From the NCBI RefSeq assembly GCF_013426205.1, contig NC_089425.1, positions 2,480,001 through 2,544,000 on the forward strand: a DNA stretch of 64,000 bases, in the 5' to 3' direction. Positions 25,920-35,838 of the stretch are shown piece by piece (position 1 is the first letter of the stretch; each line of letters starts with the position of its first letter). A program made the translations under genes and the position numbers. The notes under the pieces are model-generated. The model did not search any database. It saw only the letters and a list, made by a program, of their open reading frames with translations, and had not been told where the DNA came from. This stretch comes from Metarhizium brunneum (Eukaryota > Ascomycota > Sordariomycetes > Hypocreales > Clavicipitaceae).

Positions 25920-26468
25920 CTCGACAGAATGCTATGTCTCGTGCAGGCTTCTTGCGTATGGAATCGCGGCGCAACGGTCGAGCAGCAGGACACGAGGCAC
26001 CGCGCTCACCTTCCCGGCCGCACCTCAGGTCGTAGGATGGCGGGAAGGGTTCGCATCAGCTTGTGGGAGCTTGTGTCGAATCAGACTTGGGATGGTGTGG
26101 AAACGATGATGAAACAATGTTGATTGGAAAAGACGTTGGTGAGGTGTAGCTATCTGGCGTCGCGTTGTGGTGGTCGACGATACGATGTAGTCATGTCCGG
26201 TAGTACGTATGTACCTAGTCATGTACAGTACGGAGTACAGCTCGTGGTGTATGAATGCACTTGACAGCCCTGTGGTGCTTCCATCTTCTCGATGTCTCCA
26301 CTTCGACTGCTAGCTTCTGCCAGTCAGCAGCCGAGACCCACCCAGGGAGCCGGGCTAGGCTCAAGCTGGATGTCAACTGCTCAACTGCTCAACTGCTCAA
26401 GTCGAAGCTCTCACTCAACAGCTCGGGAAATACCACCTCGGACCCCTTCAACAAATCCTGCCGTTACA
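25920..26468. promoter_or_regulatory. Shared promoter region of MED1 and the RRM-like gene
   Basis: 549 bp lie between two divergent start codons. It includes a TACGGAGTAC motif at 26229-26238 and a short tandem repeat at 26373-26400. No TATA box is certain. Confidence 0.5.
26373..26400. repeat. Short tandem repeat TCAACTGC x3
   Basis: Three adjacent copies of TCAACTGC plus a partial fourth lie about 70 bp upstream of the RRM-like gene start, in its probable leader. Confidence 0.85.
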
Positions 26469-27244
26469 ATGTCATCAGCTATCAATATTGTGCGGCGGCG
26501 CTCCATCCCCGAGCGGTCCATCCGAGTCCTCGTCTCTCCCACGCCGGTCACCTTTGCAGAGCGGCGCTCGGTTTTGCAAGTCTTGGAGCAATACGGACCT
26601 GTCCAAGTCTTCAAGATGACGCCGGTAAGTTCTCACACTACCTCCAGTCTTGCCTTCAGTTCGCCATCCACCTTTCCCCCAGGTTCTAACCCGACATGCG
26701 TGTATAGGGCTACCATGCAAACTTCATATCGGTAACCAAGGAGGCCGCCACAGCAAGCAAACTAGTCGAATACAGCCCTCTGACTTATCACATCCCCGTG
26801 AACCAAATGAATACCGACGTATGTATCGCCGATTTGGACGACTCGGAAAGCCTCAACAGCCTCAAAAGCAAAAGCAATCGGCCGTCTATGACAGCTGCAC
26901 CAGACCAACCACCACCCCTGGTCACGAAGCATGTCTTCACATCGCACGCCGCGTCCAGCCATCAAGAACAGAGGCAGTTCACGTTGGAAATCTTTCCAGC
27001 CCCAGATTACATGCACAAATTCGCCATGACAGGGTCGCCACTCCACCACTCTTGGCCAGAAGCTTATCGCAAAGACAAGTCATTCCTGGCCGCGACTCTG
27101 AAGCAATCACTGCCTCAGACCATGGCTTCGAAGGGTCTGGCGCACTGGCTGTTCGATGTGGGGAGCAATAACGCCTCTGAATCAGAGCGCAAAGCAGAGC
27201 GACTGCAACTGAAGGGATGGATGCCCAGCAAAATGAAGGACTGA
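26469..27244 (+). CDS. Conserved-looking protein with RRM-like N-terminus
   Basis: Model join(26469..26624, 26708..27244), 230 aa. The 83-bp intron (GTAAGT...TAG) joins FKMTP to GYHANFISVTKEAATASKLVEYSP in phase 0. Residues about 17-85 have an RRM-like alternation: SIRVLVSPTPVTFAERRSVL, then EQYGPVQVFKM, then HANFISVTKEAA. Classical aromatic RNP residues are not obvious, so RNA binding is unproven. The C-terminus contains FTLEIFPAPDYMHKFAM and a conserved-looking end (GLAHWLFDVG). The many basic residues at the N-terminus (NIVRRRSIPERSIR) would allow mitochondrial import. I do not recognise a named family; a mitochondrial RNA- or ribosome-associated role is only a guess. Confidence 0.65.
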
Positions 27245-28609
27245 GCAGCCAACCCAGGCACTGTTCTGTTCTGCGTGGGCATATATGCATGCTCAGCGAC
27301 TCGGTGCATGGATGGGCATGATGCTATGCTATGTTATGCTATGCTACGCTACACTACGCTACAAAGTACGCCATTGACCACTCGGACTGCCTTCCACTCC
27401 CTCGCAATGGTCGAAAGTTAGTTTGATTGTCGTCTGTCGCTGAAGAACGAACTTTTCCCAGGCCAGCCCCGCAACACCAGTTACTGGCGCCGCGGCAATT
27501 GGACGCGTTGGGAAATTGGAAACCTCGCCGTGGCTGCATACCTGGCCATTTCGAAACACGCATGGCTGATTGGGCCGAATACAACATACATAGAACCACC
27601 ATCCGCTTGACCACTCACAAAAACCTTGAGTTCTCGTGGTGACAAGACGGATCACAACAAGACACGTTTTTCGTCGACATAACGTTACTTTATGCGTCCA
27701 ACCAGGAAAGGGCCTGGTGCAGCATAATGGCACAAGTGGGCAAACAACTCTGGAGTCACCGATCAAAGCATCATGACTCTTTTTAATTAGTATGGCCAGG
27801 GGGGAGGCCTCAGAACAAAGATCCACAGGCACAAGCCGCTGCGACGTGCTTCCATGTTTGTCTATCCTTGCGCAGCGCAGCGTAGGCTTGGCACAGATCA
27901 AACGAAAAACCTTGATTTCCACTTTTCCCTTGATCGGCTCTCGTCGACCAGTGCGATGGGCCGCATGGTTTCGCGGGAGCTGTGCCACAGTCCCTCAGCT
28001 CATCTGCGCTGAGCGACTAGCCAAATGAAATTGGTCCATGGCGCATGTATGGCTCAATGAAGCAACCCTCCCTTGCCAGCCTCCACGAGATAGATGTGGC
28101 GTGGCTCCGAACCAGATCAGGGCAGCAAACAGACCCACCGCCGGCTTCAGTCCGACTTCCATGGCGAATTACCTTTCGATTGCTACGTCACCCCCGGCTC
28201 CCAAAGAGTCGCAATGCCTTCTTTCCAAGACAAGACCCAGGAACACTAGCACTGGCTGACTGGCTCCATCTCTGCATCACCTCCTAGTAGTACTCCGTGC
28301 CAGGCTCGGTGCGACTGCACTCAGACCCAAGACGTGCAAGGGTCGTCAGCTGCTGTTGTATGCCGGGATGACGTCGCAGAGTCTGGAAGAGGTCAAGGGT
28401 TGGGCTTGAAGGCGCCCAGAAGATGGAGCATCCGACCGCCCGTGTCTTATGAAGCATTGTTGATTTACATATATGCCTGTTAGTTCCCCAGCCTGGCTGA
28501 CACGAAGCTTGGTTTGGGCCATACCTTTCCACCGTCGGTCGTCTCCAGGAAGAACACCCCAAGCAAAACCACACATAGTACCTCTCACAGGCGCGAAATC
28601 GACTTCAAG
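27245..28609. other. Intergenic region
   Basis: Includes an ATGCT/ACGCT short repeat (27321-27362). A 209-codon minus-strand frame at 27359-27988 has no domain and an unlikely Cys/Trp-rich composition, and is treated as spurious. The 3' part is the SUR7-like promoter and leader. Confidence 0.55.
27321..27362. repeat. Short imperfect tandem repeat (ATGCT/ACGCT)
   Basis: About eight 5-bp units alternate between ATGCT and ACGCT/ACACT versions just downstream of the RRM-like gene. Confidence 0.85.
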
Positions 28610-29374
28610 ATGGGCGTCGGCAAGTTCATTCACCACATCGGCACGTTTCTGCTCTTCGTGTCGTTTGTGCTTCTCATCGTCGTCGACATCACAGCCCCTG
28701 TCATCAACAACCTCTCGATAATGAAGGTCGACCTCGGGAGAAACCGTGCTGGGGCTGACCAGGTCACATTTGGCACCTTTGGTTACTGCCTTCGAGGCAT
28801 AGAGTGAGTCTGCGTCCATTCGTCCACCTGAGGCAAAGCTCGGGGGCACTGCTTGCTGACTCTTGGCCCGGACAGCGATTCCGATGAATGCACCCACTCC
28901 AGGATTGGCTATGACCCTGCCAATCTGATGAACCGCCTTGACGGCACCGACTTTGGCGATGCCTCTGCCACCACCGCCAAGGGTCTCACGCGAGTTATGG
29001 TTCTGCACCCTGTCGCAACGGGCTTGTGCTTCATCGCCTGCCTACTCTGCATCTTCACCGGCACCGTCGGCTCCTTCCTGGCCTCCCTCGTGTCGCTGAT
29101 TACGTTTGTCGTCACCTTGGTAGCCATGGTCTGTGACTTTGTCACCTTCAGCATCATCAAGCACGACGTCAACCAGAACGGCGTCAGTACGGCCAGCTGG
29201 GGTTCCGGTATCTGGCTCATTCTCGCCTCCGCCATCTTCACCCTCTTTGGTGCCGCCATCGTTTTTGTCACCTGCTGCTGTGCTCGCAAGAAGAAGAGCT
29301 CGGAGCGCCAGAAGGAGAACTGGAATGAGACCACTACTACCCCTGCCAGTGGCCGCAAGCGTCGCTTCTGGTAA
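28610..29374 (+). CDS. Sur7/PalI family four-TM membrane protein
   Basis: Model join(28610..28803, 28876..29374), 230 aa. The 72-bp intron (GTGAGT...CAG) joins YCLRGI to DDSDECTHSRIGYDP. The layout is typical of the Sur7/PalI (Rim9) superfamily: an N-terminal membrane segment (about 9-27), an extracellular loop with a GYC...C pair (FGTFGYCLRG...DECTHSRIGY), three clustered membrane segments (about 96-118, 122-147, 172-197), then a short basic Cys-rich cytoplasmic tail (CCCARKKK). Members sit in plasma-membrane eisosome domains or in the ambient-pH sensing complex with PalH. The protein is much shorter than PalI, which has a long Pro-rich tail, so a Sur7/Pun1-like role is more likely. The CCC at the TM border could be palmitoylated (inference). 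Confidence 0.82.
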
Positions 29375-29768
29375 ACACGGCGCGTGCCTCGAATAGAAAG
29401 GGCCGGCGCAAAGCTGGTCACTGTCGAGTGCTAATAATGACGAAGTTTGGATCGAGCTTCCATTAATCTACGGTGAAATTATGAGATGAGAGTTGTGGTA
29501 ATGTGGCGGAAGCGCAACGTCATTCCTGGGGGCTATGACAACAATGTAGCTTTTTTGGCGGCGGCGGCGGCGTTGTCGTAAAATATGCTCATGTTGTCTA
29601 CTACCGCAGCAAGCGTGCGTCGAGACATGATATGATATCCCTTGCTATTTCTATGCACAGTATCCCGTAACGCAAATATATATTTATACCTGCCTATATC
29701 CACGCAAACCACCAGAACCGTGTTGCAATGACAGTAGCTAGCACTCACCAGTCCCCTAGGTCTCAATT
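29375..29768. other. Convergent intergenic region
   Basis: The 3' flanks of the Sur7-like and O-methyltransferase genes meet here. A GCG-repeat (GGCGGCGGCGGCG) lies near 29560. No gene was seen. Confidence 0.6.
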
Positions 29769-30875
29769 CTAGTCGACGAGTCTAATCATGCTCAACCCAT
29801 CCCACAACGGTGTCAAAAACGACTCTAGTCTCTTCTCACCGACAACCTGATCGTTGAACTTCCTCACAGCCTCAATGTGCAAATTCCACAAGCCCGCGTC
29901 CTCCACTTCACGATCCGTCTTAGACGAGTCGGCGACGTGGCCCCTGCGCAGAACATTGTCCGCAATGATCAAGCCCCCCGGTCGGAGGAGGCGGTTCTTG
30001 CTTCCGGGCTGGGAATTGGCCAGAATAATAGACAGGTAGTTCGAATAGCCGGGCTTATCGGCGTCCAGGAAGATGATGTCGTAGGGAGTAGAAGGGCTCA
30101 CCTTGGGCAGACTAGTCGGGGCGCAGGTCAGCTTTTCATTCTCGGCACCCTGTTCCAACCTCAAGCCACCGAACGGGAATGTGCCGATGGTATCACAGCA
30201 TATTCAGATCCAAGTGCCCCCAGGAGGGTTTTGGTATCACACAAACGAGCCCCGGGATTCACAAACCACGCGCTCCAAAGGGTGGGGGGAAGGGATCACG
30301 CACGTCTCAGCGGCATTGCCTACGATGATCTCGACATTATTGATGCCTTCCTTTGCCAGGGCGTCTTGGGCAATCTCTGCCAACTCGGGGCTATATTCGA
30401 GGCCGGTGACGAGGCCGTCTGGCCCCGTGGCGTGGGCCCAGAGCATGGCCGAGTAGCCGACGTAGACACCGACTTCGAGAACTATTTTTCGAAAAACCAT
30501 CCGCATTAGTTTGTTCCGAAACGGGCAGGGTCTGGGATACATGTATATAGACGGTGCGTGCACAAAGTGGTGGGAGGCGCCGGGGTCTCGGATCTTCCCC
30601 GGGTTGCAGCTTTTGCCATGGTTTCTAACAGGAACAAGAGTAGACGAATGGGAAACAGACTCACCCGTCTTGGCGCCGATGGACCTGGCCAGGAATAAAT
30701 GCAGCTTGCTCTGGAAATTCGAGCTCAGCATTTCCGAGTCGTGCCTGCTCGCAGAGGCGTGCGCATGGTAGGCCGTGATGTGCGCCGGCAACGGGGTTGA
30801 GTGGGCGTCGGCATATTCGCTGACCTTGTCGCCGGACGCTTGGTCGTCAAAGAGTCTAGTGTAACCACCCTTCAT
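29769..30875 (-). CDS. Class I SAM-dependent O-methyltransferase (caffeoyl-CoA/catechol type)
   Basis: Model complement(join(29769..30159, 30304..30481, 30665..30875)), 259 aa. The start is ATG 30875; the frame continues upstream but without another ATG. Introns of 183 and 144 bp restore KT|VLEVGVYVGYSAMLWA and NAAET|LEQGAENEK. The SAM-binding motif I is LEVGVYVGYSA, and motif II region is GLVTGLEYSPE. The metal/catalytic segment DIIFLDADKPGYSNYL supplies the Asp residues that bind divalent cation, and GGLIIADNVLRRG follows. This is the compact methyltransferase-3 family, which methylates catechol-like hydroxyls with Mg2+. The substrate is unknown. Neighbouring genes are not biosynthetic, so a detoxification or primary role is as likely as secondary metabolism. 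Confidence 0.87.
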
Positions 30876-32664
30876 GGTTTCTCGGCTAGTTCCTGTGATA
30901 CACAACTAGTTATGTAGCTAATCAGAGCGCGTGGCAGGGTGGTGAGGATGGATGGTGGTGGTTGTCAAGCGGCAATTGAATTGAGAAAAAGCACTGGTTG
31001 GAGTGGAATGGATCGTCTCGATATTTATCAGATGGTTCGGTCCACCTTTATTTGACCGTTGACAGCTCGTCTCTGTTGAAACGTGTCTCTCGGATTCCGA
31101 GCCTATACGGATTGTCGGGATGGCTTTGGGATTGCGGTCAAGGAAACTAGCGGCAATTGCATGGCGCTTCGGACATCTCCACATTTGGTGATGATTGGGA
31201 AGGAGGGTCCGTCGGCCGGGGCTACCGGGACGGGACTTTGCGTGGCTGTCTGTCTGGCATGTTGCGTGTATGTGAGGCGGAGGACGTCTGGTGGAATATT
31301 GAATCGAGAGCCGTCGAGTCTACTTCCAAAGTCAGCCATACACACAACCATCAACGTTAGGAAGCATTCTGTTTTTCCATGACAATAGCGCCCATCAGCT
31401 GAACGACTCGCAGCAACAGTCCCTCGAATTGCGCAGTCGGGAATTTCCAACATCAAAGATGCCTGTGCTCGATGCTCGGAGCACAACAGTCCATTTGGCG
31501 GAACCGACTCAACCATACCGCCGCGCCCTCCCGTCTCTCTCATTCTCGGGAAACAAAGTCAGGCAAGGGTCTAATTCTCGGGCTTCTCTTCTTTCAAACA
31601 TAGAATGGGGCCACGCCGTCTGACGCTGCACCAAGTAATCTTTACAGAAAAGAGGTTGTTGGCGATGATGATGCTCATTCGCTGCTCTCGAACCCCAGAG
31701 TCCTCGCCGGCCGCTTCCCAAAGAGGCAACTCCCAGACTCCGCTTTCCTCAACACCAACTCCAACTCCAACTCCAACTTCAACTCCCCGTCATCCGCCAG
31801 TCGTCAGCCGTCCTCCGAAATCCGTCATAGCAGCCGCGTCTTCGCCTCTCGGAGATAGTCGTGTTTACGCATGACGCGCCGCCAGCAATCGACGCGGATC
31901 TATATCGCAATCAACACGAATGAGTCTGTAAAGTTGACACACTTGGTCTGTTTTCTGGCTCTAGGCTTACGAAAAGGTTTCATGTGGCGTTGTGAACATG
32001 AGGGGCAAGGAAGGCGGGGGAAGGTTGGGTAAAACTGGAAATGACCGATTTTGACTTCGTTTGACGGCGGTGCTTGTCTTCAAACTACAACACGTGGTTG
32101 TGGCTAGCGTTGGTCTCACCGTACCAAGTTCAAAGTTGAACAACACACAGGCATCATTGTTTTCCCCCCTTTCCTTTGGGGAGGGAAGAAGACTCACAAG
32201 AGGACGTTTATGAACTAGCCGGGTATTATTATTCTTTAACTCGCGCGTACACGTTTATCATACGTCACCTTTAAAAAAAAAACTACAATCTGGAGAACAT
32301 CTTCCACCTAGAGCCCGCACACACCACACTCCCATTAAGCATTACTCTCCTCCTGACAAGCCCAAATGTTCAGATTACCACGAAACAATAATAACAATAT
32401 CATCCCCATTCCTAACTTTTTTTTTTTTTGGCCTCGTTTCTCCAACCCAGCGATTTTTCTTTTTTTTTTCAGTAGCACAAAACTTCGAGCAGAGCGTTAA
32501 AAACAAAACAAATTCCCGGTAGATGTAATAAAAAGCTCTCGAAAGACATGTCACAACTCCCCAACCAATCCATCTTGTCGGATTAGTCCCGCCCTCAATT
32601 AGTTGGGTGTTCCTATCAAGGAACAAAAAGCGTTGCAAGATATCCATGGAGCCCTGCCTTCTTC
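30876..32664. other. Intergenic region between O-methyltransferase and repeat-protein genes
   Basis: Holds the upstream region of the O-methyltransferase and the 3' flank of the repeat protein. It includes a CCAACT repeat (31751-31786) and poly-A/poly-T runs (about 32272-32282, 32418-32470). No supported gene. Confidence 0.55.
31751..31786. repeat. CCAACT hexamer repeat
   Basis: Five or six units of CCAACT or close variants occur in intergenic DNA. Any encoded Pro-Thr string is probably not translated. Confidence 0.85.
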
Positions 32665-35022
32665 TTAGAAAAGAAGGAAGCCAGCCAGAGCAACAATGCC
32701 CAGGGCCAAGTCGGAGACGGCAGTAGTCTCACCAGCACTGATGGGTACATAAGTACCAACCGGCATGCTGCCATCTCCACCGATCATGCTCCCAGAGGGT
32801 GCAAGCTCGTCAGTTCCGTTGTGAGCCTGCATAGGCTTGTGGCAGCCTTTGGTGCAAGTATGGCCCTCATGGCCATGTCCATCGCATGGCGTGCCGTCGT
32901 CGGCATGCTGAGCCTCGCCATGAGGTTTATCACATACTTTACCACCATGGGTATGGGGAGGTGTCTCGGTGCAGAATGGGTGGTGAGGCTCCCTTTCGCA
33001 AAGAGTGGGCTTTGGGCAATCAGATTGACTATCCCCCGTGCAATGGGGGTCATGAGCGCACTCGGGCTCCTCAAGGTCCCTTTTACTATGCGTATTTTTG
33101 ATGGGAACCGTGGTATAAGCAGGCTTGGAGTAAATTGGCTTGTCAGTGCCGCTCGGCCCGCCTGTGTAAGTTGGCCCGCCTGTGTAAGTTGGCTCGCCTG
33201 TGTAAGTTGGCTTGCCGGGACTAGTTGGCTTGCCAGGGCTAGTTGGCTTAGTTGGCTTGCCAGGCTTAGTTGTCTTAGTTGGCTTGCCAGGCTTGCCAGG
33301 ACGAGTTGGCTTGCCGGTACCAGTTGGCCTGCCGGTACCAGTTGGCTTGCCGGTACCAGTTGGCTTACCAGGAGAGGTAGGCTTGTCAGTATCAGTAGGC
33401 TCCACGGTGTGACTTGGCTCCTCGGTGTTGTGCGTCGGCTTATGAGTATAGGGCGGCTTATGAGTATAGGGCGGCTTCCCGGTGTGACTTGGCCCCTCGG
33501 TGTTGTGGGTAGGCTTGTCAGTATCAGTAGGCTCCACGGTGTGACTTGGCTCCTCGGTGTTGTGCGTCGGCTTATGAGTATAGGGCGGCTTCACCGTGTG
33601 ACTTGGCTCCTCGGTGTTGTGCGTCGGCTTATGAGTATAGGGCGGCCTCCCGGTGTGAGTTGGCTCCTCGGTGTTGTGGGTAGGCATGTCAGTATCAGTA
33701 GGCTCCTCGGTGTGAGTCGGCTTATGAGGATGGCCCGGCCTCCAAGTGTGTGTCGGAAGCTCAGTGTGAGTTGGCCCGTCAGTCTCGGTAGGTTCCCAGG
33801 TGTGAGATGGCTCCTCGCTCAGAGTCGGCCTATGAGTATAGGCCGGCTTTTTGGTGTGAGATGGCTCCTCGGTCTGAGACGGCCTATTATGAGTATAGGC
33901 CGGTTTTCCAGTGCTAATTGGCTCCTCGCTTTGCGTTGGCCAGACTGGCCAGGAAAGACTTAACCAAGGAAGAGTTGGCTTGCCATCATCATTAGCCCTG
34001 CGGGCGTGTGTTGGCTTCCCGGGAATGGTTGTCCAAGAAAAACTTGGCCAGGGAAGAGTTGGCTTGTCAGTCACAGTAGGCTTCCCCGATTTATTTGCCT
34101 TGCCCGTCTCGGTAGGCGTGCCAGTAGCAGTAGGCTTCCTAATGTGAGATGACCTAGTCGGAGTGAGAATCTCATCATCAATAAACAGACGCCTATTGGT
34201 ATAAATGTTAGTTGGCCTCCAAGTGCCAGAGACCCTGAAGGTATCACTAGGCTGGCCAGTGTTACTTCGTGTCTTGACACCTCTATTTGTGGCCGTCTTC
34301 CAAGTCATAGTTGTCCTGGTGAGAAACGCTCTCAGCACGCACTCGGGAAGGGGAGGTTCCTTGCAAGTGCAAATTCTGGTATTGTGAAGACACCGAGGAC
34401 AATAGCAGACGCCTAACGTCCGGGGCTGGACATACCCAGTATTATTCAACTTCTGGCCTTCGCCTCGGGGCAGGACAGTGCCAGTGCTATTCACCTTCTG
34501 GCCTTCGCCTCGGGGCAGGACAGTGCCAGTGTCATTCGACTTCTGGCCTTCGCCTCGGGGCTGGATATACCCAGTGTCATTTGACTTCTGGCCTTCGCCT
34601 CGGGGCTGGATATACCCAGTGCCATTCGACTTCTGGCCTTCGCCTCGGGGCAGGACAGTGCCAGTGCCATTCGACTTCTGGCCTTCGCCTCGGGGCAGAA
34701 CAAAGCCAGTGTCATTTGACTTCTGGCCCTCGCCTCGGGGCTGGATATACCCAGTGCCATTCGACTTCTGGCCTTCGCCTCGGGGCAGGACAGAGCCAGT
34801 GCCATTCACCTTCTGGCATTCGCCTCGGGGCAGGACAGAGCCAGTGCTATTCACCTTCTGGCCTTCGCCTCGGGGCAGAACAAAGCCAGTGTCATTGAAC
34901 TTCTGGCGTGCGTCTCGAGGTGGACCAATGCCACTGTTATTATACCTATGAGTTGGGACGTCCTGCGCCTGGGCATGGCCGTTGAGGAAAGCCGTGACGG
35001 CGAGAATGGCAACCACCCTCAT
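32665..35022 (-). CDS. Repeat-built, His/Cys-rich GPI-anchored surface protein
   Basis: Single exon, 785 aa, start ATG 35022. Residues 1-20 are a signal peptide (MRVVAILAVTAFLNGHAQA). Residues 28-207 are twelve 15-residue units of the pattern N-x-T-G-x-x-x-P-R-G-E-G-Q-K-x; the N-x-T sequon recurs in every unit (N-N-S in the first). A six-Cys knot-like patch follows (CYCPRCLHNTRICTC). Residues about 300-640 are a Thr/Pro/His-rich tract built on HTEEPTHT- and GKPTGTGKPT-type words. A second Cys/His-rich block (about 655-735, with GHGHEGHTCTKGCHKP) precedes a GPI signal ending ALGIVALAGFLLF. The layout is that of a cell-wall or adhesin-like protein. Metal binding by the His/Cys block is inference. 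No named family was recognised. Confidence 0.75.
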   Translation of the reverse strand: MRVVAILAVTAFLNGHAQAQDVPTHRYNNSGIGPPRDARQKFNDTGFVLPRGEGQKVNSTGSVLPRGECQKVNGTGSVLPRGEGQKSNGTGYIQPRGEGQKSNDTGFVLPRGEGQKSNGTGTVLPRGEGQKSNGTGYIQPRGEGQKSNDTGYIQPRGEGQKSNDTGTVLPRGEGQKVNSTGTVLPRGEGQKLNNTGYVQPRTLGVCYCPRCLHNTRICTCKEPPLPECVLRAFLTRTTMTWKTATNRGVKTRSNTGQPSDTFRVSGTWRPTNIYTNRRLFIDDEILTPTRSSHIRKPTATGTPTETGKANKSGKPTVTDKPTLPWPSFSWTTIPGKPTHARRANDDGKPTLPWLSLSWPVWPTQSEEPISTGKPAYTHNRPSQTEEPSHTKKPAYTHRPTLSEEPSHTWEPTETDGPTHTELPTHTWRPGHPHKPTHTEEPTDTDMPTHNTEEPTHTGRPPYTHKPTHNTEEPSHTVKPPYTHKPTHNTEEPSHTVEPTDTDKPTHNTEGPSHTGKPPYTHKPPYTHKPTHNTEEPSHTVEPTDTDKPTSPGKPTGTGKPTGTGRPTGTGKPTRPGKPGKPTKTTKPGKPTKPTSPGKPTSPGKPTYTGEPTYTGGPTYTGGPSGTDKPIYSKPAYTTVPIKNTHSKRDLEEPECAHDPHCTGDSQSDCPKPTLCEREPHHPFCTETPPHTHGGKVCDKPHGEAQHADDGTPCDGHGHEGHTCTKGCHKPMQAHNGTDELAPSGSMIGGDGSMPVGTYVPISAGETTAVSDLALGIVALAGFLLF
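33150..33750 (-). repeat. Short-period Thr/Pro/His repeat tract
   Basis: On the minus strand, repeated 12- to 36-bp words encode GKPTGTGKPT, PPYTHKPTHNTEEPSHT and EPTDTDKPTHN motifs. Copies at about 33415-33700 are nearly identical in DNA. The boundaries are approximate. Confidence 0.8.
34402..34941 (-). repeat. Twelve tandem 45-bp repeats in the GPI protein gene
   Basis: The 45-bp period encodes 15-residue units. The ten central copies are highly similar and fall into two sub-types, TVLPRGEGQK/FVLPRGEGQK and YIQPRGEGQK, interleaved irregularly. The first and last copies are degenerate, the usual sign of expansion from the middle. Confidence 0.92.
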
Positions 35023-35838
35023 GTTGAAACACGTTATGTAGAGTCAAGCACCAAAGAAGAGTAGAATAAAATAAATAACTCGGACCTCAAAGGGCGTGCG
35101 AAGAAAAGACAGGAAAAGTAAATGAAAATGAGGAGAGCAAAGCGGCTTCTTATAGAAGCACTTGGGAAATAGAAGGCGGGTGGCTGATCGTGGATTGGGT
35201 GATTGTTCGCCATCAAGCATACCAACATCTTCATCCAGGAAAATAAAGTTTATGAGAAAGGTGCCTGGTTTGACAAGCAGTATGTCATGAGTCGCGGTGA
35301 AGGGGCTGGTTATCACTTAGTGTTCAGTCGAAGATTCATCGGTGTAGACGGTGGTGGTTGAGTGAGCAGCCGTTTTCTCAACTTGGTCCCCCCTTTTTCC
35401 TCATTCGGACTTTAGGATGTTTAAGATGTTTTGACGGGCATTTGGTCCCTGGACTATATGTCACGTTATATCAGGTGCCACAAAGAAATATTCAGGGGGA
35501 GAGGTATACGTGTGGGAATATGAGACGTATTTAACTCGCCGGTGGCGTTTTAATGATAAAGGAGCAATAGAGAACGCTGCAGTGTCAAGATCCAATCCCA
35601 TCCCTTCGAAAGCCACGGCCAACGACAAAAGCCCTTTCGTGGCCCCGGAAAATGCTCGCTGTTGTGTATGTGCTTCTTTCGCCGCAAACTCTACCCTTTT
35701 GCGTACTGTCTTCCCCTTGATAGCAGTTGTAGTAGTACCTTTTGACCTGCCGCCCCGCCGCCCCCCTAGATAGAGACCAAAAAATCAATTACATGAACTA
35801 AACGTCACTTCACGCGCTGCCATACCGGACCCGTAGTA
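35023..35838. other. Intergenic region upstream of the repeat protein
   Basis: The promoter of the repeat-protein gene and the 3' flank of ORMDL. No other gene was seen. Confidence 0.6.

Noticed and set aside
27359..27988. Minus-strand frame of 209 codons
   Set aside because: No domain, an unlikely Cys/Trp-rich composition, no ATG with context and no intron signals.
32821..33963. Antisense frame of 380 codons over the repeat GPI gene
   Set aside because: It is built from complementary repeat words (for example VSWLLGVVRRL) with no domain. The sense strand has signal peptide, sequons and GPI signal.
34402..34941. A Kex2-processed repeat or ribosomal peptide precursor
   Set aside because: The units lack KR/RR sites between repeats; they have only single R and K, and the protein ends in a GPI signal.
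29769..34941. A secondary-metabolite cluster around the O-methyltransferase
   Set aside because: Neighbours are a Sur7-like protein, a wall protein and ORMDL; no synthase, P450 or transporter is present.
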